Shown here in pieces: positions 1-11,963 of a stretch of DNA of 64,000 bases (its first letter is position 1; every line of letters begins with the position of its first letter). A program made the position numbers and the translations under genes. The stretch covers positions 1 through 64,000 of the forward strand of contig BGZK01001245.1 in assembly GCA_005406025.1 (NCBI GenBank), read 5' to 3'. The notes beneath the pieces are model-generated. The model did not search any database. It was given only the letters and a program-made list of their open reading frames with translations, and was not told where the DNA came from. Origin of the DNA: Eumeta japonica (taxonomy: Eukaryota; Arthropoda; Insecta; Lepidoptera; Psychidae).

Positions 1-90
1 GGCAAGGAATTATGCAAAGATCGTACTATGTGGAAATCTATAGTCTCAGCCTACTCTTCTGGGAAATAGGCGTGAGTTTATATTATTATG

Positions 91-134
91 TATATATTAT
101 ATACGTTCCTTTAGAAGAACGTATATAATATATA
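91..134. repeat. Perfect 18-bp inverted repeat (hairpin)
   Basis: Left arm 91-108 and right arm 117-134 are exact reverse complements around an 8-base loop. The arms are AT-rich but end in ACGTTC/GAACGT at the loop. Such arms are typical of small palindromic transposon relics. No protein or known RNA is recognised. Confidence 0.8.
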
Positions 135-150
135 TAACTTTTATAATCTA

Positions 151-285
151 AATCGAGAAGGGAGTCGAAATCGTGAGCAGGACCGAGATCACGATGGTGG
201 GTGGTAGCTTGAGCGACCGGTATGGAAGACGAAGAAATTCATTCTATGTCCAATTGATCGGAGCCGCAGGCGAAATCCAATTGTA
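151..285 (+). repeat. Dispersed lepidopteran repeat, 3' end copy 1
   Basis: A purine-rich stretch of loose GA-type hexamers (about 155-235) leads into TTCATTCTATGTCC and then GAGCCGCAGGCGAAA. The same order (GA-rich run, TTCATTCTATGTCC-like block, G/C-rich GAAGCCGC..GCGAAAGCTAGT end) recurs in this window at 41041-41138, 49500-49805 and 53726-53851, and inverted at 58253-58300. I know this end from lepidopteran repeats. The element class is uncertain: a LINE or non-autonomous element 3' end. Confidence 0.6.
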
Positions 286-2419
286 AAATACTAAATTCTG
301 TTACTGGTTTAAATTTCTGAAACAAAAGTAATATTTCACAATAGAACAATAATGAGATTTGATCTTAATTTGACTACCGCGTGTCGTAATCAGTTTATTA
401 CCATTTTTTTTTTATAATCTCAGACCGCAAATTGCTGTGTCGAAAACACGATTATTGCGTAGTGAGATCTATAACGAGTTCATTACAAACAAGTCTCGTG
501 CTTATTTGTATTGGGTAAGCTATACAAAAATAAATTTCGATTTAATATTTTTACTTGTCGTGTATTTCGAAAAAGGTTTTATCCATTTATTATGTCGCGT
601 CTGGTTTTCATCAAACTACTAATGACGCATTGACAAAGGTCCAGCGTGCTCTAAGAAGCAAGGAAGGTTCAGTTTGACTTGAGTTCAAAATTTATCTTAT
701 CAACTCGCCAATGGTAAAAATTGAACCCTCGAATAGTTCTAAGGCAAATGCTATTGACCACTTATTCTTCACTGATCACCTATTATACATTATCATATGG
801 TATATGGAAATAATTAACCATTACTAGACTCAGCAAAATGCAGAATGTTTTACTGAACCGCGTAAAAATAACTTACTATGTATCAACGTTCGATAAAAAC
901 CTTATCATGTTTTTTTTTCCGATTTCCACAATCTAATTAATGCGGTAATGTACTCCGAATATAAAACCTTTACGTGACTGTATATTTTATGATTTCAAGT
1001 ATGTTTATTTGAATATTTATTTACATGGATTTACATTATGACAATTAATAGTTACCATTATAACAGTCGTCTATCTTCAGTGAATGAAATACAAAAATAA
1101 TTTTATGTTCAAAAATAACAAGGCATCATGATAATGTTCAAATATAAGGAATATCGATTCGTAAATAATCCTGGTGTTATTTGTCACATAGCGTAGGACG
1201 CGTCGATTCGAAATAGAGGCAATGCCGACCGGCCCTCGATGTGGGCGTATAATAGACGCTTCTGCAAGGAAGTTTTTTATCATAAATGCCACATCGAAGA
1301 GAATTGTCATGGTCGCTCATTTAGTGGGTGATATATTCAAATCCTGGCTCCACGAAAATCCTTATTGTGAATGTGAAAGTTTTTTGCAATATTGTGACTC
1401 GACTTATAAAGAGCTAAATTCGATGATATTTTCCATACGTGTAGTTGTGGAAATCTACACGTGTGGAAAAGAATTTCTAAATGAATACACACGATACTTT
1501 TTACCTCGGCATTGCATATTTATGGGTATATTTAGATCTGGATTCAATTCGAATGTCTGTTATAAACGTATTATCTGGAAAAGCTTGAATAAATAAAATA
1601 CGATTTGATGCCGATAACACTTTTCTCTCTATAGAGTTTTTCGAGTATTCTCTTTTTACCAGGTTTGTAAACGCAAAACATTAACGTACTGCTCTTGTCG
1701 ACATTAGTTTTTTCCATTCATCGATAAGATTTGTCACAAAGTATACATACTGTTATCATAATAATTAATTGTTACAAGTAATAATTGTTACAAGGTACCA
1801 AAAAAATACTGTTGCAAATGAAGTTACCGTGTAAAATTTTATATTAAAATTTGGAAAACTCATCACTAAAGAGTTACATATACCATAGTTTGTTTTAAAG
1901 TCAAGATTAATATGATATATAAAACGACTGGAATTGTCGATTTTTTTGGTGATAGTTTTTAAAGAAAATTAGAAGTATTGACGCTAAATTATCCTTATTC
2001 CGGAATGTCGCATAATTTTTAAAAATTAAATTGAACCCATATTGTATAAACTTAACATCGCTATTTTACATTGAAGATACGTTTAGAACGTACATAAATA
2101 CATATTTAATAAATCCTTTTTTTAATGTGTACATGAAATACATATCGCTTAAATTTGTGTTAGATTCATTCTACTTTGTTACAGCTATAAGGAACGCTTA
2201 ACGCTTAAAAACCATTTAGCTTTTCATTTAATTTCGTTTTAAAACTACGTAATAAGCTATCAAAGATACTATTTTATTATTAAAGCTATATGGGTCATGT
2301 CTTTCTTTACTCTGTTTTTTAAAAAAATCTCATTATAAATTTAACTTTACATATTTACGTAAATTATACGTCTTAAATCAATAGTATATACAAAACTCTC
2401 ACAACTACAGTATTCAGAT
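286..2419. other. AT-rich non-coding stretch
   Basis: No gene is recognised. Apart from the hairpin at 1429-1470, I see only AT-rich sequence. A 124-codon open frame at 1222-1596 has no recognisable domain and contains that hairpin, so I do not call it a gene. Confidence 0.5.
1429..1470. repeat. 16-bp inverted repeat (hairpin)
   Basis: Arms 1429-1444 and 1455-1470 (TTTTCCATACGTGTAG and its complement) match at 15 of 16 positions, and the exception is a G-T pair. The loop is 10 bases. This may be a small foldback element. Confidence 0.7.
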
Positions 2420-3163
2420 AAAAAAAAAAACGGTCAAGTGCATGTTGGGCCACGCAGTGTATACAGAGTAGGAAGGGGGCCTTTTATTTGGTACTATGAA
2501 GCATATAGGATGGGTGTTAAGGATGTTATGATTTTATATCTCCATAACTTTACTTATATTCATTTACTACTACCTGTTTTACACAAGCAACAGTCGGCAT
2601 ATAAGTCATTTTTATTGTAATTTAAACGGAATTTAGATTTTTACTTCTTCAAGTATATTTTAAAAGTTGGTCGACAATTACTCATTAACTATAAAGTCTA
2701 CTTAGCTGCGATGGTATTCTTTTAAGTTCGGTGTATGTGCTAGTATCGTGAATTTTGTCACATATTCAAGACTAACCTGGTGGAGGGACCACACTTGACT
2801 CTCACAAAAATTAGCAATTTATTGTTTAATATTTTGCAATCAGATCTCTAAATTGAAAAACGATTTTCAAGAACCCACAATGTTTTTGAATGAGATATCT
2901 AACGATACCACATACCATGGGATAAAGAAAAAAAAAATCATCTATTCTATTGAAAAATCATTTACGTGTAGAGGAGGCATTTAATTTTTTTTTCAATATT
3001 TAATTTTTCCAATTTGTAGGTGTAATTAATATCCAAATATGATACCCGAATCCAAATATAAAATCCAAAATAATACCCTTGCCAAATTACAGTTTTCTAG
3101 TACTAAAAGTCTCTGATTGAAGCCGCAGACGGACGGACGGATATGGGAAAAATACGAGGGTTA
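2420..3163 (+). repeat. Degenerate dispersed lepidopteran repeat (about 740 bp)
   Basis: The left part reads GTCAAGTGCATGTTGGGCCACGC, split here as GTCAAGTGCATG then TTGGGCCACGC followed by CAGTGTA. The right part has a TTTCTAGTACTAAAAG-like block, then CGCAGACGGACGGACGG and a GAGGGTT end. This order matches a widespread lepidopteran repeat (GGGCCACGCTCAGTGTA start, TTTCTAGTGCTAACGG and GGACGGACGG near the end). The short frame at 2438-2620 lies inside it and is not a gene. Confidence 0.6.
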
Positions 3164-3465
3164 ACGAAAACGGATTAATATTTTATCAAAAATCCGTTAA
3201 TCCGCTTGCTATAAATCGACGAAATCCATTTTTATTAAGATAGAAACTAATTTCAACTTCTTACATCTTACAAATAGATACTATCACATAAAAACATATT
3301 TTCGAGCTATCGCATAGCGAATACACCGCAAAGTTTTAGATCAGCCCCATAGAGTCAACCGTTCACCAGTTTTGATTATTGATTGAAAATTCATTCACAA
3401 ACGATATTAGTAAATATTTTCAAGTGAATAAATACATAATTAGAAAATGGCATTAGTAATAACTT
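3164..3465. other. Non-coding flank of the TIR element
   Basis: AT-rich sequence between the repeat ending near 3163 and the element starting at 3466. I see no feature in it. Confidence 0.5.
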
Positions 3466-4082
3466 GGCAGGCGATTGTCGGGCCATGTGGGAATCGTCAA
3501 ATGAGACATTTTTGAAAGAGACATATAACAAAATATAAATTTAATAGAATTAATTTAAAAATTAATATCGAATCAGTGTGGTTATTTGACAGTTTTCCTT
3601 TCATATGACATGATAAATGTCAAACGAAAACACTAACTCAGTATTCTAAAGTTCCAAGCTGTGGTAATTGTCAAACGACGTTTATGTGACGTGCAACAGG
3701 TACATTATAGCACACGACATCGATTTTCATACATTAAATTTAGAATAATAATTTGATGAGTATTTATTTTAATGAAATTATTTATTTTATTTTAATGAAA
3801 TCACGATTAATAATCGTCTTGCTTACTGTCTTTTTATTCCAAATTGAAAGCTTTAAAAGACCAAGTTTTCCTTTTTAAATATTATAAGTGTATTCTCATA
3901 CTTATTACAAAATTCACAATCTCTAAGTAGAAATTATTTTAAATTTCCATAGGTGAGTGACAACAAATATTTTAACTATCATTTGACATGTTTCCTTGTT
4001 TTGTATACGGAATGTTACTGAAATTCCATATTTGAAAATTGTCTCATGTGACAATTTCCACATGGGCCGAGAATCGCCTCCC
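3466..4082. mobile_element. 617-bp MITE-like element with about 48-bp terminal inverted repeats
   Basis: The left end 3466-3513 begins GGCAGGCGATTGTCGG, followed by GCCATGTGGGAA. The reverse complement of the right end 4035-4082 begins GGGAGGCGATTCTCGG, followed by CCCATGTGGAAA. The two stay alignable through ATGAGACA, with roughly four of five bases matching. The interior is AT-rich with no frame for a transposase, and repeats a TATTTTAATGAAAT block near 3765 and 3790. Matching ends, small size and lack of coding capacity fit a non-autonomous DNA transposon. No clear target-site duplication is visible, so the superfamily is unknown. Confidence 0.65.
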
Positions 4083-4325
4083 TCTGTGAATAATTAATGC
4101 TGTCGTAACACGTGATCTGCTTAAAAATCGTTCAATTTCAAAGTTGTCAACCTTTTCCATCAACACAATATTTCGTGCCTCATGACACAGTTTTACAGTT
4201 ATCTCGTTTCCTTATCTCACTATAGCTTTTACTTCATGGCCTGGTTTTTTTTATACTTCATTATTGGGGCATAGAAGCCCATCATCTCTTTATCTCTCAT
4301 ATCTCTTTATATCTTCTTCAAATTG
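4083..4325. other. AT-rich non-coding stretch
   Basis: No gene is recognised. Short CTCTTTAT-type repeats occur near 4285-4320, next to the SINE. Confidence 0.4.
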
Positions 4326-4508
4326 TGGGGAGCTTGGACTTCAACCCCATCTGACTGACGACTTAACGTGTTCTCTGAGGCACGTCGCGACTGATTTTAT
4401 TTAACCGAGTTGAAAACTCATCGGCAAATTCTCCCGTCGCGATAAGATCGAACACGGGACTTTCCGCTCCGGAAGCCGACGCTCTCAACCGCTCGACTAC
4501 CGCCACTA
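4326..4508 (-). mobile_element. tRNA-derived SINE copy 1
   Basis: Read on the minus strand from about 4505, a tRNA-like head has an A-box region (GGCGGTAGTCGAGCGG) and, about 45 bases on, a B-box-like GTGTTCGATC. A body follows with GATGAGTTTTCAACTCGG and then CTCAGAGAACACGTTAAG and GTCAGTCAG. The A-box/B-box spacing fits an RNA polymerase III internal promoter. The AGAGCACGTTAAG block is shared with the copy at 60760-61066 and is known to me from lepidopteran SINEs. The 141-codon minus frame at 4363-4788 overlaps it and is discounted. Confidence 0.6.
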
Positions 4509-6769
4509 TGAAAAGTCGACCGCGAGAGATTATTGGCTGGTTTGATTGCGACACTCCTAAAACATCAGTGCATATACCGTGAAGGCTGTTCCTGTGATGC
4601 GTTTCACAAACGACTTTGACAAATCTATAAAACTTTTCTATAGTTCTTGAAATTCGGGAAACAGGCTTCGCGCCGCGGTAGCGCCATGTTATATATAAAT
4701 TTTTACATGCGCCTTTATTATATGGGTCGCATACATTAGGGGAGCGGGTGAAATACGCGAGGGCGTTGACCTGTGCGGGGCACCGCACTCCTTCTTACGC
4801 GGAATTTGTTTGGTTGGCTTAAGAGACGTTTACGCTTGAAAAATTCTATCGATATGTTTCCGCTGCGTATTGCATTTCTCATGAGCGTCACTTGTTCGGC
4901 TTAGCCCGGGACGAGGCATTACAAAGTTCGTCGTATTAGTCTTTTCGTGCAAATAGTAAATTGAAGTGATTTTGTTTCTTTGGGATACAGCATAACACTT
5001 GAAATAAATCGTAATTCTAAGAATTTAGATACCATTTATTTTCTCCCTTTGTTCCTGAAGCAGTTTTTCGTCATGAAGAACAGGATAAACAAAGTTCTTC
5101 AAAATAAAGCTGATTATATTCATAAGCATTTGTTCTCTAAATATTGAATATTGGATTATTTATTTAATAAAGATTTTCAATTTATATAAGGAGCTTATAG
5201 GACGTGCGCAAACAGAACCCTTTAAATAAATCCTTACTGAGTGTACTCGACCACTGGATGAAAACAATTTATTTTTTTTATTTTAATATTCAATTTATCT
5301 CAATCACTATTTTTTCTTATACACTATTGATTTTTTTCTTACATTATAAGTAGGCAAATCATTGATTACAATAATTCAAATATCACACAGATTTATCCAC
5401 CTCCAAATTAAAAATATACGTTTTCTACATATCTCCACTGTGGATATTAAATTCATCACCTATCAGAATAAGAACACATCAATAAATGATGACAATAAAA
5501 TATTAATATTTTATTATTCGGTAAACTTATTACTAATCGATAACAATTATTTTAGTAAGCAATCCGTTTCAATACATTAACAAAGCATACAGTGTTTTTC
5601 AATAAAATTCTAGTAAAGTCCTTGTAATTTTACTGAACAACTGTAAAAGCTTAATCAGAGACGTTATCGGCTATAAGTCTTTCAGTACTGGCCGCCCTTT
5701 TCCGCCCTTTGCTCCGTTCTTTTCGTGTGCACAAGCACAAGTAATTTTGAGTAGTGCATTAAAATGATCTTTTTCCATAACAATTAATGGGAGCACACAG
5801 ACAGTACCTTAAGTAGATTTTGATAAATGGTTTATACACCATTAGCTCATAGCCATTTTAATAAACTAAGTTCCTTTCTGCTCTTTATTATTCGTAATAC
5901 AGTAAGAACGGTGACGGAGACAATCTTCTAAATAGTCGTATTTTAGGTAAGAAGAATTAGTCTTTTATTTAGTGTTTAATTCTGGTGGATTAGTAAAAAA
6001 ATGAAATTTCTTTCGAACATTTTTATATGTATCCCTCCGCTTCCATAATCCCCTGCAAAAGTATCAATAATTTCAAGATAAAACAAAGATCGAACTAGTT
6101 TTTTTGTGAACTACTTTTGGCATCACTATTTAGTATTCAAAAGCTTTCAGTGGATTAATAATGTATTGCTTATTTTACAGGTATCTGTGGCAGATGGATT
6201 TTTCACTTTTTCATTTAAGTTATATTTGTTTATAGCTGCCCATGACACCTATGGAATGTAATCTTAATAGTAATAAAGTTGACAAAAAATAAATGTTAAT
6301 TTATTGAATGATTAAATGTATTGTGTTAGGATTAATAAATCACCATCACGAAAATAAGAGAAGCGAGTAAGTATATTACATTAACACTGAATGTAAATTG
6401 TTGTAACATTTAGATTAAGTGTTCAAATACTTCAACTAGAAGGACTTAACCTGCATTATCAAAATCGTGAATTGTAATTTTGAGAGAACTGTGCTCAAAG
6501 GTCATATCAGAGTTTCAAAGGATTAACGCATTAGGCAGTATCGGAGTCAACACGCCGCGGCGAAGCGATGGTAAACTCAGAGCCATAAGCTTCGAGCAAA
6601 CAAAGCGCTTTGAGCCCTTATATAATTACCCAGGAGTATCAAACTTGTGGACGTATCGCTTAATCCAAATCGTGACTGATAGTGCTTTGTTAGAACGATC
6701 GCTTTAAAACTTTTTGATGGCGATTCTTTTATTTGTATTTTTTTACATAACTAATTTATAATTGGTACT
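4509..6769. other. AT-rich non-coding stretch
   Basis: No gene, repeat family or RNA is recognised. Small open frames at 5362-5580 and 6480-6707 have no recognisable domain; the latter starts at TTG. Confidence 0.5.
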
Positions 6770-7700
6770 TTTAAAACCCTTGGGGCGCGCGTGCCTGTGC
6801 GCATGTGTGTGCATGCGCTTAGTCAATCCTAGGATTTGTTTAACTTAAACTCAAACTAAGCGTTCGCTCCGTGTCCAGTGGAGAACACGTTAAATTGTTA
6901 ATCCCGATGTTGTTATCGACGGATGACAAAAGTTGTTAGCAGCCATCAACCCTCATCGTGCCAGTCTAAAAAGCGTAATGTACAATTTGAAATAAAAAGG
7001 TTGTGAAAGTGTGTGCCTTAGTAGTGGGGTGATTAAAAAATTGACACAACACACAAAAAAGGAGTAAAGTAAAATTGAAATTAAGCGGTCGCTTCAATGC
7101 TGCGCCCGTATACACTGCGCAGGCTAACGACGTCTCCGTGTTTGTTGACGACTCCACTGCAGCGCACGATATTCCTTCCTCCACAGCTCTGCACGTCATA
7201 GTACAGTCACACGCAATGTGCGTTTGTGGTTAGCATGTACGAAAAAAGCGTATACGTACAGTCCACGCGCGTGTCAGTGACGTCTTATCGAATACAGCTA
7301 GTTCGTATGTCGCAGTGGACGACTTTACTGAATAAAATGACGTCATTGACTAACACGTGGCCCGATCGTGTGACACCCACGTGCACGCTAAGCACGAGTG
7401 CATATCGCGTGTGGCTGCACTATAATGTGCGGGGTGGAGGAAGGACGCGCGGAGTGCGCTGTAATGGTGTCGTCAACACACGCACCAGAGACAATAGATA
7501 CACGTAACTAAACTACTCATCGTGACCGTGTACTGAGTGCACAGCAGTGAGCGGCCGATTTGTTATGAACTTCATAGACATTGTCGTAGAACTGCGTCTA
7601 AGAACGTGGATGTGTGCTCATCTACTTCGAGAGAAGCGAGCGAGCGCACGCCGTGGGTCTATTTGCAGAGACCATTTCGAGCACTTTCTCCGTTTTCTTT
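6770..7700. promoter_or_regulatory. CpG-richer island with CRE and E-box motifs
   Basis: This stretch is visibly richer in CG and alternating purine-pyrimidine sequence than its flanks (GCGCGCGTGCC near 6785). It holds a full CRE, TGACGTCA at 7338-7345, a CRE half at 7278-7284, and two CACGTG E-boxes at 7354-7359 and 7378-7383. Clustering within about 110 bp suggests a promoter or enhancer bound by bZIP and bHLH factors. No TATA box, splice pattern or convincing coding exon shows which way it would drive. The function is inferred. Confidence 0.3.
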
Positions 7701-8079
7701 ATTTATACACCGCTTAAGTTAGAAACTTACAAATAAATTATTTAAGTAATACATTCCACTCGCTCATACTTAAACTTAACTATCTCTTACGAGACGAAGA
7801 AACCGATAAAGTAAGGCACAGTACATAAAGACAAATACCTAAAGGCAATTTTGTAACTAAAACTTCCAACTTATTATGAGTACTTAAAGAAATGCAATAG
7901 ATTTACATAAATAATTCGAGTTTTTAGAATACTGCCCTCACTAAACACATATTTTCAAAAAGTGATCCGCTCGATCTAAAAGTAATTGTATTCTACCAAA
8001 AAAAAAATATTTTATTTTAATTTCCATACTAAGCTGCCTCGTGCTTTGTTCTTATTAAGTGAAACGGTAAACAGTTAAT
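7701..8079. other. AT-rich non-coding stretch
   Basis: I see nothing recognisable here. Confidence 0.5.
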
Positions 8080-8300
8080 GCGGCCATAAATTATATTTTT
8101 CGTGGGACGCTCCGCGAGGGGCGCGCGTATCAACTCGCGCTCCGTTAGGCCAGACGCTATTTATCTTGCGCTACAAAGCGATGTCAAAATTACAAATTCA
8201 AATATGATTTCGACCGAAAACTTCGCCATATCCATTTTCTCGAGAGCGCCGTAAAGTTGCTTTCAGTTATTCCGTGCGCGATCACAATAATATTCTATTA
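8080..8300. other. GC-richer island, possible conserved non-coding element
   Basis: A sharp rise in CG content (GGGACGCTCCGCGAGGGGCG near 8105) sits between AT-rich flanks. It has homeodomain-type sites such as GGCCATAAATTA at 8082 and CTATTTATC at 8157. No coding frame or repeat family is recognised. The regulatory role is inferred from composition only. Confidence 0.22.
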
Positions 8301-11300
8301 AATATGTTTTTCATCTGAGAGATTTAGTTATGGATGTTTATCGTTTGCTCGTGATCGACGCGTAGAGAAAACTGAAGAGGTGTGTTTTTGAAAGAGGTTC
8401 ACACACATTTATGTCATTTCATCCAAGGAAAAAAAATTCTGAAGTCATCATTTTAAATTTTTGTCTCATGTAAACGGTATGGATGTTTGTATTAAATATC
8501 AATCAAACTTTAGATTACAATTTGCAAATAAAAATTTATAAGTAAATATATTCTCATATGAAGCAATACTTAATTCTTTGTCAATTGGTCTGAGTTAATT
8601 ATGTTGTCGGTCGTTGATATGATATCGCTATTCTTTTTATTTTTGTGCTTTTCAGGTTTTGATTTCTTAAAAATATGCGATACTATAATAATAAACACAA
8701 TAACTCGACTTCATATTGCACCTTGTGTTCTGTCTCCACTGAAGCGACAAACATAAATTAAGTAAACCCACTAGTGATCCCCTCAAGGCTGTAGGTATCC
8801 ATGGCCGACGATAATTACCTACTTTCATATTGGGTCGCATGCTCGTTTGCTCCTTAAAGAGACATAACATGTAAAAATACGTTCAATATTACAAAGTGTA
8901 CACAAAGTTATCGTCACTTTTATAGTCGCCGTAGTTGACTACTCGAACACGAGTTTCTTTAGGATCTAGCGGAAGTCTGGCATCTAGACTTTTGCGTTAA
9001 ACGATACATGGCTACTAGTAACCAAATGCGGCTTGAGGCCTTTACCGTGTTGGCTACCCACTTAGTGGCGAACTGACTTGTGTTGTAACTTACTGTTCTT
9101 GGTCACCAATGATAGCATTTTTTCACCTCCGTTGGTTCTACCAGCGATGTAGCCTAACCGCTGCTACTTGCTAATTTTTTGACATTTGTCGATTATCGAT
9201 TTTATCCAGTTTTAAATTTTATAACTCTCATACTTTCAGTTTCGACGTCAATCGACGTGTTATATATGACCTACAACTGTATTCATATGTATAAACTATG
9301 ATGACGTAATCTTAATTTTTTATTAAACCATGGTAAATTATATTTTTTTTAATGTAATTAAAAGTGGAGACAAAATAATAATTAAGATATTGTACTAGCT
9401 ATAGAAAAATACGAATAAAATTAATATCCTATCGATTTCTTTGTTCTACGTCGGATCAGGTCTGTCACCTCGGTACGCGAGCGAGTGGAGAAATATTGCG
9501 GCAATGCGCGACGCTTTCGACGGAAATGCATGCGGCAACACGCGAAGGGAGGGAAAGAAATGGCTCCGGTGTAGAACACTTGCTTGGGGTGGATTACATA
9601 TTTTCTTCCATATGCTTCCTAAAGAGAGAAAAATGTGAGAAAGTTATTGCGAAAATATTCAGATTTGGAAGTTTTAAGATGACAGATGCAAAATAATTTA
9701 TTTTAAAACGGATTTTTCAAGTGAAGAAATTGGACTATGGTATAGGATAGTGTAGAATTTATGAATAAATTTATAACAAAAATAAAAATATTTTATAAAC
9801 GCTAACGAAATGAATAAAAATGATATATGTTAATTTATGATGGTGTAATAAGAACTCTGTTCACTTATCTTAGAAATTTAGTTCGGTTGAACTCAACATA
9901 AGTTCTTAAGACACAGAAAACAAACACAATTACGAAACATAGAAACAAAAAAAAAAAAAATTAAATCAATTTTTTTTGTTAATCTGGAGATTCGCATTCT
10001 TTATTCAGCATTAATAGGTGCTAGTAATTAAAATTACAACAAAAAAATTTTGATATTATAAAAGTAGCTCTTTAGTATTTTTTCTTTTTACGTGTAACAA
10101 AGTTCATACATAGTCTCCAAGAAGTGTTGGAGACGTCTCAAGTGACAATAGGTGGACCACATTTCAAGATATGAAGACAGACGATGGACACCACAAGCTA
10201 GTAAGCAAATAGGTTCAGTAAGAAAAAGGAAAATGAGGCTTCTGACATTGTAAAAATAGTGTAGGGGCGAAAATACGGACGAAAATCTTGCAAACCAAAA
10301 GCGATACAAAGTAATAGAGGTAGTCTTTTCCTTCGCGTGTCCATTTCTGCGGTCCGCGTTCGTAATCCTGTTGTATCTATAGGAACAAATACGCAGTCAA
10401 CCATTAAAATATTAATACACGTATGTAGAGTGAGTTATGAACACGCCATGAAGAACTTTAAATATTTAAGGAATTAAAAATATTTTAAGGAGAGCCGATT
10501 TGCTGTATCAAAAACATAGACCCAAAGTTTGACGTTTTTACGCTTGTGATGCTTTTTAAATTATTGTCCCATCAGAAATATTATTGAAAGAAATTATGCC
10601 AAGTCTCGTGACTCTTTCGCCGTAAAAGTTTTGAGATCCCGACAAGAACCAAGTCAAATGCTCTGTTACCAACTTTAACTACGAAGTTAGTAAATTACTC
10701 CGTGGTTGCTTTAAAACTACACTGGTATGTAGTGAATGATGTTATATTAATAATATTTCATGATTGTGTGTGATAAATGTCAGAATTTCATTTTATTTGA
10801 AACTAGTGTCTTTAGGATTTAGCAAGGATCAATTATGAGAATTGACTAATACTTAAATATATTAAGATAAAAATAAATATGTTATTGAAATCTTAATAAC
10901 GATAAAATTTCCACACAGTGTATCTCGAGTTTGAACAAGACGAGGACAATTAACTACACATGACAATTTCGCTCTATAGATAGGCGATATTAGTATCGAT
11001 ACGAAACATCACATCAATAAGCGTGTGCTATCTTAGCGTGCCCGATAAATTTGTCCTTGAATACGAGCATTTCATATATTTTAAAATATTTATTTTTCTT
11101 ATAAATGTAGAGACATAATGAACCGATTGAATCATATGTTATTACATCATCGGCGTTTCGTTACAAAATTTAGAGTAAAACGTGAACTGTTTAACCTTAA
11201 TCACGCAGATCCGTCATACTATGGCGCTAATCTTCGTAAAATAACACTTTCAGATTTGTCACGCTTATGAATTTTTCGAACCTTCCGTCTCTTATGGGGA

Positions 11301-11750
11301 TATCAGCTCGACTAGACGTTGATAAAAATCAATGTGATTGTAGGATCGCAGGATCACATGCTTGCGAAAACAAGTATTTTCTTAAATTATGACTACTAGA
11401 ACAATGTTAATGTATTTGTAAGGGTGTAATAAAATTATTCTGATACGCTTACAAGAGTGTGCACGCACGAAGTCCTAACTTGGACGTCAGACTCAGACTA
11501 CACTTCAACAAAGTTAGCGTACAGACTTGTTACATTGCCTAGGATCCGAATACAGACAATTTCGTCTCATAAATAAATGGCTAAACATTAAATATTAGAA
11601 CTACTTACATGAAAATAAAAAGGCTGTGGGTGTATATTTTACACGTGCACATACAGCCATGGAATCTGAGAAACGAAATAAGGTTTATCACCTATACGGG
11701 AGCTCTACGCTTGCCAATATGTAAGATTAACTTGCCTGCGTAGGCATTTT
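8301..11750. other. AT-rich non-coding stretch
   Basis: No gene is recognised. A GC-richer patch at 9440-9600 holds two overlapping short frames with no known domain. Nothing else stands out. Confidence 0.45.
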
Positions 11751-11751
11751 T

Positions 11752-11963
11752 TCTTTAATAGGATTTGCATAAAATCCGTTCTTAGTGAACGTCTATGTTC
11801 CGAAACATATGCTAAAGTTCAAGTCAATAGGATCTATTGTCTAAGAGATCTAATAAAATGACGATTTTTTTTCTGGAAGGGATTTGCGTAAAATACATTT
11901 TTAGTGAGCGTCTACGTCCCGAAAGGAATTTCAAGTCAATGGGACATATAATTTGTGAGATCT
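11752..11963 (+). repeat. Two tandem diverged copies of a dispersed repeat (period about 116 bp)
   Basis: Copy one (11752-11851) and copy two (about 11868-11963) share, in order, GGATTTGC[A/G]TAAAAT, TTAGTGA[A/G]CGTCTA[T/C]GT, CCGAAA, TCAAGTCAAT[A/G]GGA and a GAGATCT end. A third relative is at 58303-58440. Similar CTACGTCCCGAA...AAGTCTATAGGA blocks occur in lepidopteran repeats. The short frame at 11837-12040 lies in it and is not a gene. Confidence 0.65.

Noticed and set aside
1222..1596. 124-codon plus-strand frame
   Set aside because: It contains the 1429-1470 hairpin, has no domain, and is of chance length.
4363..4788. 141-codon minus-strand frame
   Set aside because: Overlaps the tRNA-derived SINE at 4326-4508 and has no recognisable domain. 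Chance frames of this length are expected once or so in this much sequence.
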